From: Sporofaciens musculi
GTDB taxonomy: Bacteria > Bacillota > Clostridia > Lachnospirales > Lachnospiraceae
Direction: 5' to 3'
Assembly (NCBI RefSeq): GCF_009830285.1
Contig: NZ_WUQX01000001.1
Coordinates: 5,270,501 to 5,334,500, forward strand
DNA: 64,000 nt
Both the position numbers and the translations under genes were made by a program. Positions within the stretch are counted from its first letter, which is position 1. The number at the start of each line of letters is the position of its first letter. Positions 37,358-46,678 of this stretch are shown here, in pieces. The notes beneath the pieces were generated by a model. That model worked only from the letters and a program-made list of their open reading frames with translations. It searched no databases and had not been told where the DNA came from.

Positions 37358-37386
37358 TTGCACAATCAGCTTTTATGAGGTAAAAT
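37358..37386 (+). promoter_or_regulatory. Promoter of the AraC-type regulator gene
   Basis: TTGCAC (37358-37363), 17-base spacer, TAAAAT (37381-37386). Confidence 0.7.
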
Positions 37387-37418
37387 ATATATATAAGACA
37401 TACAAGAGGTAATACACT

Positions 37419-38333
37419 ATGGGCTACAACGGAATCATTTTAAAAAAATCTATTTCCATCAGCAAAATATACAGCATCCATTATTTTGAATATATGAGTA
37501 ATTTTTCTTTCCAGGGGGAAACTCATGATTTCTGGGAATTTATCTGCGTAGATAAGGGCGAAGTAAATGTGACGGCAGGAGATGAAGTATCGGTTTTAAA
37601 ACGGGGGGATATTGCATTTCACCAGCCAAATGAATTCCACAATGTCCGTGCAACCGGAAAAGTAGCGCCGAATCTTGTGGTGATTTCTTTCCACTGTGAA
37701 GATAAGGCCATGTCATTTTTCCGAAAAAAAACGTTCAAGATTGATGAGACAGAGAGAAACCTCCTTGCGGATATTATTATAGAAGCAAGACGCTGCTTTG
37801 ACTGCCGGCTGGATGACCCTTATCTTCAAAATATGCCTTGGAAAGAGCCAGAGCTGTTTGGGGCCGGACAGTTAATCTGCCTCTATTTAGAGCAGCTTTT
37901 GATTCATTTGATTCGCAGATACTCCAATCCGCTTACTGTTCCGAAGCAGCTTATAACAACAGAACCGCCCAAGTCTACCAAGAGCAAGAGCGACGCTGAG
38001 ATTTTTAGCCGTGTGACCGACTATCTTGGAGTACGCATTAATTCGGCTGTTTCGATTGAACAGATTTGTCGGGATAATCTGGTGGGACGCTCTCAGCTTC
38101 AGAAGATTTTCAAGGAAAGATGCGGACTTGGAATCATAGAATATTTTTCATTGCTGAAAATCAATGCCGCCAAAGAAATGATTAGGACTGGACATCTGAA
38201 TTTTACACAGATATCCGAACAGTTAGGATATTCCTCTATCCACTATTTTTCAAGGCAGTTTAAGAAATCAACAGGCATGACGCCCTCAGAATATGCTTTG
38301 TCTATCAAGGCGATGGCAGATGGGAGTTTTTAA
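37419..38333 (+). CDS. AraC-family transcriptional regulator
   Basis: A 304-residue regulator. The N-terminal half is an AraC-type cupin (THDFWEFICVDKGEVNVTAG, RGDIAFHQPNEFHNV). The last 100 residues form the double helix-turn-helix, ending with the family pattern ISEQLGYSSIHYFSRQFKK and GMTPSEY. It probably senses a sugar and controls the divergent kinase/nucleotidyltransferase operon through the inverted repeat at 37313-37344. AAGAGGT precedes the ATG. Its stop overlaps the end of pilB by four bases. Confidence 0.92.
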   Translation: MGYNGIILKKSISISKIYSIHYFEYMSNFSFQGETHDFWEFICVDKGEVNVTAGDEVSVLKRGDIAFHQPNEFHNVRATGKVAPNLVVISFHCEDKAMSFFRKKTFKIDETERNLLADIIIEARRCFDCRLDDPYLQNMPWKEPELFGAGQLICLYLEQLLIHLIRRYSNPLTVPKQLITTEPPKSTKSKSDAEIFSRVTDYLGVRINSAVSIEQICRDNLVGRSQLQKIFKERCGLGIIEYFSLLKINAAKEMIRTGHLNFTQISEQLGYSSIHYFSRQFKKSTGMTPSEYALSIKAMADGSF

Positions 38334-38340
38334 CTCCCAT
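38322..38340. terminator. Hairpin formed by the overlapping ends of the araC-type gene and pilB
   Basis: TGGGAGTT-TTT-AACTCCCA contains both stop codons of two convergent genes. The stem is short, with no long T-run, so the terminator role is tentative. Confidence 0.4.
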
Positions 38341-40009
38341 AAGCAATCTTGGCCAATTCCTCAATCGTAGTAACCCCGTCTGCCACCAGCCGTATCCCGT
38401 TTTCCTTCAGGGTGCGCATCTGCTGGCGCTCTCTTGCATAATTCTCGATTTCTTCCATTGATGCATGGCTGCCTATCATCTGTCGTAAGGCGGCGTCAAC
38501 AGTAAAGATTTCGTGTACCGCGATACGTCCTCTGTAACCAGTGTTGTTGCACTGAGCACAGCCCCGCCCTCTCCACACGGTTTCTATATTTTCACCAAGA
38601 AACTCCCTTTCTTCGGGAGTCGTCTCCATCTCCTGGGCGCAATGGGGACATACCTTCCGCATGAGCCTCTGGGCAACCACGCCCACCATTGAATTTGCCA
38701 CCAGATACGTCTCTACCCCCATGTCCTCCAGACGAACGATACTTGACGCCGCGCTGTTGGTATGCAGAGTGCTTAAAACCACATGGCCTGTGATTGCGGC
38801 GCGCACTGAAATTCCGGCGGTCTCACCGTCTCTGGTCTCTCCTACCATAATCACGTCTGGGTCCTGACGCAATAAGGCCCGAAGTCCCATTTCAAATGTG
38901 AGCCCTGCCACTGGATTCACCTGTGTCTGGTTGATGCCAGGCACATTTTTCTCCACAGGGTCCTCGATTGTGGCAATATTCAGCATCCTCCCTGACAGGT
39001 ATTCAAGCACCATATATAAAGTGGTGGACTTTCCACTTCCTGTAGGGCCTGTGATATAAATAATCCCGTTGCTGCTGTTCAGCATTGGCAGAAATTTTCT
39101 GTAGCTGTCATCATCCATGCCGAATTGGTCTGGATAGTCCAACTGACCGGAGGAGGTGAGCAGACGCAGCACCGCCTTTTCCCCGAACACGGTAGGCATG
39201 AGGGATACACGGATGTTGACGTAACCGCTCTCTGTCCTTACGCGGAAATGTCCGTCCTGGGGAATTCGCTTCTCCGCAATGTCCAGATTAGCCATGATTT
39301 TGATTCGGGCAATCAAGGGCTGATGGACATTTCTCTGCAAAGCCACATACTCAAGGATTACGCCGTCAATCCTCATCCTTACTTTTGTCTGGCGCTCAAA
39401 AGGCTCAATATGGATATCGCTGGCATTGCTTTTAATCGCCCGTTCAACAAGACTGTTCAATAGATGGATGATTGGCGCCTCCTCGTCCACATTTTCCAGC
39501 TCTGTAAGGTCAAGGTCGTCAAAATCATCTGCCCCGAAACCGGCATTTGCCTCTGTTGCCGCCTGCTTCGCCCCTACCTCTGCAAAATAGTAGGAGATTG
39601 CCTGGCGAAGTGGTTTTTCTTCACTTAAGAGAATCTGTAAATAGCAGCCGGTCTGCTGACGCACCTCCTCCAGCGCAAAATAGTTCAGTGGGTCATTAGT
39701 CACCAAAACCATGGTTCGGTTTGTCACGCTAAGTGGAAGGAACAGGTTCTTCTCCGCCAGTTCTTTGTTTACCATGGCGACTGCCTCTAAGTCTACCTGC
39801 TGCGACGCAACGTCAACGATTTCCAGCTCCAGCCTGCTTGCCAGAGCCTCCAATACCTGCTGCTCTGTCACAAAGTTCAGCTCAATTAGAATCTGCCCGA
39901 CCCGCTTATCTCTGTGCTCCTTTTGATAGGCAAGCGCTTCTTGCATCTGACGGGCATCAACATATCCTCTTTCTTCTAATATCTCTCCGATTCTTAGATT
40001 TGTCCTCAA
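38330..40009 (-). CDS. pilB: PilB, type IV pilus extension ATPase
   Basis: A 559-residue GspE/PilB-family hexameric ATPase that drives pilus assembly. The N-terminal MshEN-type domain (about 1-150, IGEILEERGYVDARQMQEAL) may bind c-di-GMP in relatives. Walker A is GPTGSGKSTT (about 318-327), and DVIMVGETRDGETA is the Walker B/His-box region. A four-Cys zinc site is visible in CPHCAQE and CAQCNNTGYRG (about 455-485). The start is TTG at 40009, preceded by AAGGGG; an upstream ATG is blocked by a stop. Last gene of the pilus operon. It lacks the double Cys spacing of secretion-only proteins, but the context settles the pilus role. Confidence 0.95.
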   Translation of the reverse strand: MRTNLRIGEILEERGYVDARQMQEALAYQKEHRDKRVGQILIELNFVTEQQVLEALASRLELEIVDVASQQVDLEAVAMVNKELAEKNLFLPLSVTNRTMVLVTNDPLNYFALEEVRQQTGCYLQILLSEEKPLRQAISYYFAEVGAKQAATEANAGFGADDFDDLDLTELENVDEEAPIIHLLNSLVERAIKSNASDIHIEPFERQTKVRMRIDGVILEYVALQRNVHQPLIARIKIMANLDIAEKRIPQDGHFRVRTESGYVNIRVSLMPTVFGEKAVLRLLTSSGQLDYPDQFGMDDDSYRKFLPMLNSSNGIIYITGPTGSGKSTTLYMVLEYLSGRMLNIATIEDPVEKNVPGINQTQVNPVAGLTFEMGLRALLRQDPDVIMVGETRDGETAGISVRAAITGHVVLSTLHTNSAASSIVRLEDMGVETYLVANSMVGVVAQRLMRKVCPHCAQEMETTPEEREFLGENIETVWRGRGCAQCNNTGYRGRIAVHEIFTVDAALRQMIGSHASMEEIENYARERQQMRTLKENGIRLVADGVTTIEELAKIAYGS

Positions 40010-40028
40010 GACCTCATTCCCCTTCCTG

Positions 40029-40730
40029 TCATTTGTCTATATTGTCGTGCATATAGACAGCCAATTCAAAAGTTACCTCTGGCTGTTCCACTACGTTCCA
40101 TTCTGTATCCAGATACGTGCGCTCATTCACAGACATGGTCCGGATTTGGATTGCAGGATAATTGTGGGCAATATCATCTATAAAATGATAAATCTGAATC
40201 GAACTTCCCTGCAGCACCATTGTACAATTCACCGTAAGGATGTACCCGTCTGCCGCTGCTCCTTCCTGACCTATATCCTGGTCATTCTCTGGGTTGTCTG
40301 ACTCAGCCTCTTTGTCTGTTTCGCCTGCTTTGTCTGCTTCGCCTTCCTCCCCTGAAATCCTCCCATACACATAAGTCTCTGGTATCTCTGGCTGCGCCTC
40401 ACCGATTGACAGAGACACCGGAAACAGCTCTGCCTTCAAAGCAAGTCCTGTCAGTAGTTCATCTATCTGGCGGTTTTCCATCCAATCATAATATTTTACG
40501 GAAATGCCCTCAAGCTCTCCTTCTCGTTCCTCTATCTTTTTCTCTAATCCAGGAATACCGTCGATGGCAGACTGCATTTCCTTAAGTGCTTCATCCAACT
40601 CCTGGCTCTCCATCCTGTTTTCCTGATACTGTCCAAGCCCTGGCATAATCAAAAAACGAACCATCAAAAATACAATCAGGATACAAAATGCCAGCTTTAA
40701 CAGCAATATATCTTTATCCGTCAGCCTCAT
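40029..40730 (-). CDS. PilO-like pilus assembly protein
   Basis: A 233-residue bitopic membrane protein: a short basic N-terminus, one helix (about 11-30, LLKLAFCILIVFLMVRFLIM), a coiled-coil segment (about 35-75) and a small outer domain. This layout is PilO/GspM-like. An acidic Glu/Asp/Lys/Gly-rich insert lies at about 125-160. Its start overlaps the pilM-pilN gene stop as ATGA, and AAAGGAGG lies upstream. It probably pairs with the PilN part of the neighbouring fusion as the inner-membrane alignment complex. Sequence similarity is weak and the call rests on layout and context. Confidence 0.75.
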   Translation of the reverse strand: MRLTDKDILLLKLAFCILIVFLMVRFLIMPGLGQYQENRMESQELDEALKEMQSAIDGIPGLEKKIEEREGELEGISVKYYDWMENRQIDELLTGLALKAELFPVSLSIGEAQPEIPETYVYGRISGEEGEADKAGETDKEAESDNPENDQDIGQEGAAADGYILTVNCTMVLQGSSIQIYHFIDDIAHNYPAIQIRTMSVNERTYLDTEWNVVEQPEVTFELAVYMHDNIDK

Positions 40731-42163
40731 TGTGCACCTCCTTTGTATACTCTGCCTTCCATTGTGCATGACAGAGACAGTGTATACCAACCGTCTTCAA
40801 ATATATAACCTGTATAGTCTACTGTATGGAACAGTCCTGTTTCCTGAAGCCGCAGAATATAATTGGACACGTCAATCACTGCCAGACTGTTGGCATCAAA
40901 GAGAAGAAGCCCTGTCTCTGCATCAAAATCTGTTATTTGCAGTCCAATCTGGCTTCCTCCCACGCCCTCAATCCTACGTAGCACGCCTCCTGAAAATTCT
41001 GGATAAGAAGATAAATTTTGGTCTGACAGCTTCACAGAAGCAATTCCATTTTCCAACTTTTTGAGTCGTTCCTCTAATTCCTGCGCTTTTTGGTATGTTC
41101 CCTCCCGCTTTATGCTCTCAATCCATTCCTGCTTCGACTGATTCTTCCCACTGACCACGTAATTTACCAGCCCAATTCCTACGGTCAGCACAACGCCGAT
41201 TAGAGCTATAACGCCTGGCATCGCCAGATGCCTGACCAACTTCCAAGTGCGTTCACCCTTTTCCTCAGATTTCCCTCCGGCGCTGCTAAGGTCAATCTGC
41301 TTCTCCTTCCTCGTACTGCGTATCAACGCACCAATACAAGATATCCAATCCGTCGCCTTCTCCTGCCCTGGCAGAGAAATCCTCCTGTCAATAACCATAG
41401 GTGACACATCGAGGTTCAAATTCCGGATTCCTTCCACACTCGCCTCAAAATCCTCGTCTGGACATCCTGCATAACACACCTCAGTTATCGGCTCCTCCTG
41501 GCTGCGGCCTGCATAGAACTGAATAATACCGGAGATACTCCTTACAATCTCCGTACCAAAATCCAAGGTCCCCGCTTCACTGAACAATCGTGTCCGGCTG
41601 GAATACAGATACTGGCCTTTCTGGCACAGAATACTCATCATACTCCCTGCCTCAAAGAACAGGTAGATTGCTGTCCGTTCATGAAAATCCTCCAGACATT
41701 GCATAAGCTTCAAATATCCTTCCATGGGAACTGTAATCCCGCTGACATGCAGTCCCGTTTCCCTGCAAATGCGTAAAAAATTTTCCAGATTCCCCTGTTC
41801 TGCTCCGCCTGCGCAGATATCCACACCGATTTTCTTTTCCCGCCGGATAACAGAATAATCCGTAATCTCATTACGGAAATTCTCCTGTACCTCCCGTTCC
41901 GCCATTTCCGACAACTGTTTGCCTCTGCTGTCAGGAAGCTTGAGTATCCTGGTTACACATAAATTTCCAGGCAATACCAGCCGTACCTGCTCTATCCTCT
42001 GCCTTGATGTCATCCTCTCTAAAGCCTGCCGCCATCTGTCAAACGAGTCGCCCTGTCCCTGCAAATCGAATCGCTCTACCTCTGTGACTGCTGGATATTT
42101 TCCTTCCCTGCCTGCTGCCATCAAGATACAATCTTCCTGAAATACTATGACAGTATGACTCAT
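40727..42163 (-). CDS. PilM-PilN fusion protein of the type IV pilus
   Basis: A 478-residue protein. Residues about 1-290 look like an actin-type PilM domain (LVLPGNLCVTRILKLPD; FFEAGSMMSILCQKGQYLYS; DFGTEIVRSISGIIQFYAG). A basic linker leads to one membrane helix (about 311-335) and a PilN-like coiled coil (KAQELEERLKKLENGIASV) with a small outer alpha/beta domain to the end. In Gram-negative systems PilM and PilN are separate and PilM binds the PilN N-terminus, so a fusion would fix that contact. It sits between pilC and pilO. Confidence 0.8.
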   Translation of the reverse strand: MSHTVIVFQEDCILMAAGREGKYPAVTEVERFDLQGQGDSFDRWRQALERMTSRQRIEQVRLVLPGNLCVTRILKLPDSRGKQLSEMAEREVQENFRNEITDYSVIRREKKIGVDICAGGAEQGNLENFLRICRETGLHVSGITVPMEGYLKLMQCLEDFHERTAIYLFFEAGSMMSILCQKGQYLYSSRTRLFSEAGTLDFGTEIVRSISGIIQFYAGRSQEEPITEVCYAGCPDEDFEASVEGIRNLNLDVSPMVIDRRISLPGQEKATDWISCIGALIRSTRKEKQIDLSSAGGKSEEKGERTWKLVRHLAMPGVIALIGVVLTVGIGLVNYVVSGKNQSKQEWIESIKREGTYQKAQELEERLKKLENGIASVKLSDQNLSSYPEFSGGVLRRIEGVGGSQIGLQITDFDAETGLLLFDANSLAVIDVSNYILRLQETGLFHTVDYTGYIFEDGWYTLSLSCTMEGRVYKGGAQ

Positions 42164-42259
42164 CTTCCTCTCCCCTTTTCTTTAAACTGCATTTTATATA
42201 ACCTCTCTATTTAAAACCTACTGTCTACGGCCAGCTCTTATTTGAGATGATCCGCCTCT

Positions 42260-43456
42260 TTATGCCGAGCCTTCGATTGCTCCGTATGACTCGTAGATTG
42301 GCAGCATAACCGCTATGATAATAAAGCCCACAACCACAGCCATCAGACAGATGAGCACCGGCTCAAGCAAAGTCATCAGCCGTTTCGTTGCTGCCTCTGC
42401 TTCCTCCTCCATAGTCATGGCAATGGAATCCAACATGGTATCCAGCCGTCCGCTTTCCTCTCCAATCAGTATGGTGCTGGCAAGCTTGCGCACAAGACCA
42501 TCCACCTCCCGAAGAGCCTGAGAGAGAGGAACGCCGCTTCTCACTGTTACCGTAACCTGCTCAAACTGTTCTTCCACGTAAACATTTCCAATGGTCTTGC
42601 CTGCCGTCTTAAGGGCTCCCACAATCGGCATACCGCTGGAATACAGACTGCTTAGTGTCCGAGCAAAACGGGCAGTATAAATAATCTTATTCAGCCTTCC
42701 CACCACAGGCAAATGTACTTTCATGTAGTCGATGGCTCTGCGGATTTTGTATATTTTAAATATAATCTGAAGCATGACCGCCAGTACAAATATGACAAGC
42801 AATAGGATGTGCCACTGATGCACAAGAAAGTCTGACGCTGCCATCAGCCATTCCGTTACTGCCGGAAGGCTTTCCATCTGTGAAAATAATTCGTCAAACT
42901 GAGGCAGAATGAATGTCACAATCAAAATGACAACCGCCACGCACATCACCAACAAAACCACTGGATAAGTCATTGCTGATCTTACCTGGTGCTTTAATCG
43001 GTTTTCCCTCTCATAATGTAGGGAAAGCCGTTCCATTACAGCGTCAATATTTCCACTGCCCTCACCGGAACGAATCATCCCAATCATCAGCTCAGGAAAA
43101 CATTTTTTTGTCTCCATGGCTTCTGAAAGGCTGGTTCCTTTCCTTAACTCTGCAAGCACCGAAAGGTAGACTGACCTGGCATAAGCAGGAAGTCCCTCCT
43201 CGTCGGCAATAATCTCCAAAGCGCGGACAATACTGATTCCCGACGCCAGTAGTGTGGACAGCTCTTTACAGAATTCCGAAAGCAGTTTGGAGGAAAATTT
43301 GCGCGAACTTTTCGACGCCGTGACATCCTTTGCCTCCACCAGAAATAAGCCTTGCTCCTTTAACTGCTGCTGTAGGACGCTCTCTCCTGCGGCCTCCATT
43401 GTCCCCCGCAGGTTCTTCCCCTCCATATTCTTCGCAAGATAACGAAATTGCGGCAT
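42260..43456 (-). CDS. pilC: PilC, type IV pilus platform membrane protein
   Basis: A 398-residue GspF/PilC-family protein with two homologous cytoplasmic helical domains. FCKELSTLLASGISIVRALE and its counterpart FARTLSSLYSSGMPIVGALK mark the two repeats. Membrane helices lie at about 165-190, 215-240 and 365-390. ATG 43456 has AAAGGGGAG upstream and begins MPQFRYLAKN like the family; a longer open frame has no support. It anchors the PilB/PilT motors at the inner side of the membrane. Confidence 0.95.
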   Translation of the reverse strand: MPQFRYLAKNMEGKNLRGTMEAAGESVLQQQLKEQGLFLVEAKDVTASKSSRKFSSKLLSEFCKELSTLLASGISIVRALEIIADEEGLPAYARSVYLSVLAELRKGTSLSEAMETKKCFPELMIGMIRSGEGSGNIDAVMERLSLHYERENRLKHQVRSAMTYPVVLLVMCVAVVILIVTFILPQFDELFSQMESLPAVTEWLMAASDFLVHQWHILLLVIFVLAVMLQIIFKIYKIRRAIDYMKVHLPVVGRLNKIIYTARFARTLSSLYSSGMPIVGALKTAGKTIGNVYVEEQFEQVTVTVRSGVPLSQALREVDGLVRKLASTILIGEESGRLDTMLDSIAMTMEEEAEAATKRLMTLLEPVLICLMAVVVGFIIIAVMLPIYESYGAIEGSA

Positions 43457-43502
43457 GAAAACTCCCCTTTCTCTCCATAACACTCTGATAACTGATTTGT
43501 GA

Positions 43503-44291
43503 CTATATCTGCCAGACTGACAGATACCACGTGAGTATCTGCTCTCCAAAAAGGCATGATATGGCAAGCCCGATTGCAAGAAACGGCCCAAAGGCGAAGC
43601 GGTCCTTCCGTGACATTTTCCCCCTTGCAAGCATCCAGATACAGTAGCTTCCTCCTGACAATATCCCTATAAATATTGCCGGAATCATTGCCCGAAAACC
43701 GAGCAGCCATCCGCTTGCCGCCATCAGCTTGATATCGCCGCCGCCAAATGCTCCTTCTATCAAAAGAGCCAGCACAAGCATCGGCACAGATACAATCACA
43801 GCGCCAAACAGCTTTTCTTTAATCCCATGTTCTGGAAATACCCAAATTGCTGCTATCCCCAACAGCACAATAAATATATGAAAACGATCGTATATGATTT
43901 TTGTATTCCAATCAATAAACGCAACGACGGTTAGGATTCCCATATAGATAAAACCAATCCATCCCCTCAGTGACAAAAACCCCGTCTCTCCGCTGCCAAA
44001 ACAGGCGCTGCAAAAAACAAATGCTATACCGCCCAGACATTCTACCAAAATATATTGCCCCGATATCCTCATCCCACATCCAAGGCATCTCCCTCTCTGG
44101 ACAAGGTAGCTGACGCACGGGATTAATTCTCCCGCGCTCAGCATTCTGCCGCAGTCGGGGCAATGGCTGCGGCCATATACAAAATTCTCCCCTTTGGGAA
44201 GACGATAGATTACTACTGTTAAAAAACTGAAAACACAAGCTCCAAATATAAAGCGAAACAAGTATAGCACTCCGATTAGTACTGTCAACAT
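43503..44291 (-). CDS. pilD: Prepilin peptidase
   Basis: A 262-residue polytopic aspartyl protease and methyltransferase that cleaves class III leader peptides. The N-terminal zinc-type Cys pairs are CPDC and CLGC. The catalytic Asps lie in FIDWNTKIIYD and GGGDIKLM (GxGD). About seven membrane helices are visible. ATG 44291 is chosen because AGGGG lies ten bases upstream; the longer reading to 44351 has no SD. Its substrates should be the prepilins encoded just upstream, including the giant one. Confidence 0.95.
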   Translation of the reverse strand: MLTVLIGVLYLFRFIFGACVFSFLTVVIYRLPKGENFVYGRSHCPDCGRMLSAGELIPCVSYLVQRGRCLGCGMRISGQYILVECLGGIAFVFCSACFGSGETGFLSLRGWIGFIYMGILTVVAFIDWNTKIIYDRFHIFIVLLGIAAIWVFPEHGIKEKLFGAVIVSVPMLVLALLIEGAFGGGDIKLMAASGWLLGFRAMIPAIFIGILSGGSYCIWMLARGKMSRKDRFAFGPFLAIGLAISCLFGEQILTWYLSVWQI

Positions 44292-44360
44292 TACTTTTCT
44301 TCCCCTCTTATGTCTGATGAATTGTAAATATTTTAACACTTCCCCTGACATTCAGCCAGG

Positions 44361-44819
44361 CTAACGCTTATAGGTCCGGATAAATTCCTGTTGATAGAAA
44401 ACCTTGTAGGTAAGCGGCTCTCTTAAATAGGTTACCGTAAAATCCCCCTCCTGGTAATAGAAACTCTGTACCTCGTAACCGCTCTCATCCATTTGAAGTA
44501 CCCAAAAATCGCCTGATACTTTGCTGTCGGTAATCACCTGCCGCCAGACTTCCTCCGTGACGCCTCCGAAAGCGGAAGCGTCACGGAAAGGTTTGCCGGA
44601 ACCGTAATGCTCTGTGGCGGCCGCATCTAATGCCATCCGCAGGGATTTGGCGTTGCCAAGGGCCACCTGGGCGTCTGCCCGACGCATGATGTAAAGGACG
44701 CCGGGGATGGCTGCCACTATGACCGTAAGGATGAGCAGGAGGAGGGATAAACAACGGGTAAGCCATTTGATATTCTGTTTTTCATCTTTATTGAATTGAC
44801 TAAATAATATCTTTAGCAT
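44361..44819 (-). CDS. Pilin-like membrane protein of the pilus operon (unknown)
   Basis: A 152-residue protein with a basic N-terminus and one long hydrophobic helix (about 21-46). It continues like a pilin helix (ADAQVALGNAKSLRMALDAA, about 48-67) and a small C-terminal beta-rich part. It lacks a G/FTxxE cleavage motif, so it may stay as a membrane protein or be cleaved at an atypical site. The position between the major pilin and prepilin peptidase suggests a role in assembly. It has no recognised family. Confidence 0.7.
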   Translation of the reverse strand: MLKILFSQFNKDEKQNIKWLTRCLSLLLLILTVIVAAIPGVLYIMRRADAQVALGNAKSLRMALDAAATEHYGSGKPFRDASAFGGVTEEVWRQVITDSKVSGDFWVLQMDESGYEVQSFYYQEGDFTVTYLREPLTYKVFYQQEFIRTYKR

Positions 44820-44922
44820 ATACGCTTCCTAAACAGTACTATATTTCTCATAATTTAATAAACAACTCTTTCTATATACTTTCACATAGTAACTCAGTTT
44901 AAAAGGTTCCTCTTAGGTCTTT

Positions 44923-45339
44923 CTATGGTTGTGCTTTTTCTGGATCTGTATATTTTCCCTTATCACTTTCAGTCCATGTATATTTACATGTTAATCCATT
45001 AGTATATGTAAGTGCCGTTAAATGTCCTTCATCATCAAACGATATGCCTGCAACATTTCCTGGAACTTCCGCCAATTTTATTACACTATCAGCAGTTACT
45101 GCCGCCTCAAGATCAGCTTTCGTATGAGCATCTGTCCCATACTTTTCATCTCCCAATGTCTGTGCCGCCATTACACAGGATCTAGTTTCCGCAGTTACTT
45201 GCTTTTTTCTCGCCTTATCAATATATCCCGTCAACGCCGGAATCAGCAGCGCCGCCAATATCGCCAATATTACCAACACCACAATCAGTTCCACAAGCGT
45301 GAAACCCTTTTTCCTGTTTTTCTTCAAACTCCTCATCAT
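44923..45339 (-). CDS. Type IV prepilin, probable major pilin
   Basis: A 138-residue prepilin with a perfect class III leader: KKNRKKG cleaved before FTLVELIVVLVILAILAALL, with Glu at mature position 5 (residue 17). The mature protein would be about 126 residues with a small C-terminal domain carrying two Cys (about 55 and 117) that could form a disulfide. The small size and canonical leader make it the best candidate for the major subunit. GGAG lies nine bases before the first of two ATGs. Confidence 0.9.
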   Translation of the reverse strand: MMRSLKKNRKKGFTLVELIVVLVILAILAALLIPALTGYIDKARKKQVTAETRSCVMAAQTLGDEKYGTDAHTKADLEAAVTADSVIKLAEVPGNVAGISFDDEGHLTALTYTNGLTCKYTWTESDKGKYTDPEKAQP

Positions 45340-45470
45340 TTCTTCATTCTCCTTTTCTTTTTACTCTTGCTTCATTAATAGTTACATCTATAAATCCACA
45401 CCCTGCACTCCCCTCATTCTGTCCGAGCTTATGTTGCAGGATGGATTTAACAATTATTCTCTCTTTAATA

Positions 45471-46205
45471 TCAGAGAACCTCCTTATTGGCAGTCACTCC
45501 ATCCAGGCGTTTTACGTCATACCGCAAATCCAGAATCACATGTTCCTTTATCATCAACTCAGTCCTCTGGGCATCACTGTAGAGCCTTACTTCTGCCTCC
45601 AGGTAATCAACACTTTCGTCCTGTACCGTTCCCGCCGGATAGGAAAATATAATCTCCAAATAGTTCCCCATATAATATCCATCGGTAAATACACTGTTCA
45701 CGGCTCTGGCAATGGGTTGTCCCAAAGCATCCTCATAGTGATACTTTTCATCCTTTTCGCGGACATAATATCTGGCAAACAGCCTTCCGGCAGGAACATC
45801 CCCAAGGTTTACTGTGCTAAGCAACTGACTTCCCCTGTATACCCCTGTATCGGGGCAGCCCTCTGTGGAAATCAACATCACATAGCCCTCCTCATTGACA
45901 AACTCTAATCCCTGTCCCCTCTCTGCCCCCGTCAGGCCGGCGATTCCATCACCAGCACCGCATTTGTCATAGATTTTTATATGCCCTGTCGCATCCCTTG
46001 TCATTCCCCGAAGCTCTTGTATGGTATTATCCAGAATAATCTGTGCATACTGCAGCTTTTGTATCCGAATAAATATTTTCGCGGCCGGGCTTAAAACTCC
46101 CACCATCATGGTCATCATAATGCTGAAAATCAGCAATGTAACAACCATCTCCACCAGGCTTATACCAGACTTTCTATATCTTCTAAGCCTATGTAACCCC
46201 CTCAC
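45471..46205 (-). CDS. Minor prepilin, PilW/GspJ-like
   Basis: A 244-residue prepilin: the leader ends KSG before ISLVEMVVTLLIFSIMMTMM with Glu at +5. The larger C-terminal domain is beta-rich. Size and position next to PilV-like and PilX-like genes match minor pilins that prime assembly. The start is GTG, overlapping the previous stop (GTGA), with AGGAGG nine bases upstream. Confidence 0.85.
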   Translation of the reverse strand: MRGLHRLRRYRKSGISLVEMVVTLLIFSIMMTMMVGVLSPAAKIFIRIQKLQYAQIILDNTIQELRGMTRDATGHIKIYDKCGAGDGIAGLTGAERGQGLEFVNEEGYVMLISTEGCPDTGVYRGSQLLSTVNLGDVPAGRLFARYYVREKDEKYHYEDALGQPIARAVNSVFTDGYYMGNYLEIIFSYPAGTVQDESVDYLEAEVRLYSDAQRTELMIKEHVILDLRYDVKRLDGVTANKEVL

Positions 46206-46600
46206 GGAGTCTCACCTCCTGTACCTCCCCCGTCGGCAGAACCAAACATATAAAATGTTGTGGTCTTTGGCGTCTGGTCTTCTCCCTGATAGATTACCTC
46301 TTTCGAGCCAAGCTCCACGGCTATACCAAAAAGCACCGCCCCTTCTGGTCCAGGTGTTTCGCCGTTTGCTGTCGTCGCCTTAAATAAATAGGTCTTATTT
46401 TCTGCACCAGGAACATAAGGAGAAGTCTGCAAATTCCTGCAAATCTCTGCATTTGTCTCGCGAACCTGCTCGCTCTTATGCTGTGCATTTGTGCAAAATG
46501 AAATGGAACCTTCAAGCACCGCCATCATCATTAAAAAGATTACAGCGCTCACCATCACCTCCACCAATGACTCTCCAGAATCGAAACTCATTCTACGCAT
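46202..46600 (-). CDS. Minor prepilin, PilV/GspI-like
   Basis: A 132-residue prepilin-like protein: MRRMSFDSG before ESLVEVMVSAVIFLMMMAVL. Glu is at +5, but +1 is Glu instead of the usual Phe/Met. It has a single Cys pair and a short beta-rich C-terminus ending GGGTGGETP. GGAGGGAG lies upstream. It is translationally coupled to the PilW-like gene. Confidence 0.8.
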   Translation of the reverse strand: MRRMSFDSGESLVEVMVSAVIFLMMMAVLEGSISFCTNAQHKSEQVRETNAEICRNLQTSPYVPGAENKTYLFKATTANGETPGPEGAVLFGIAVELGSKEVIYQGEDQTPKTTTFYMFGSADGGGTGGETP

Positions 46601-46678
46601 CTTCCTTACTCCCTCCTGATATTGTTACGATAAATCAAATGTGCTTTTGCCATCTGCAAACAAATCCTGCCCTTTACG

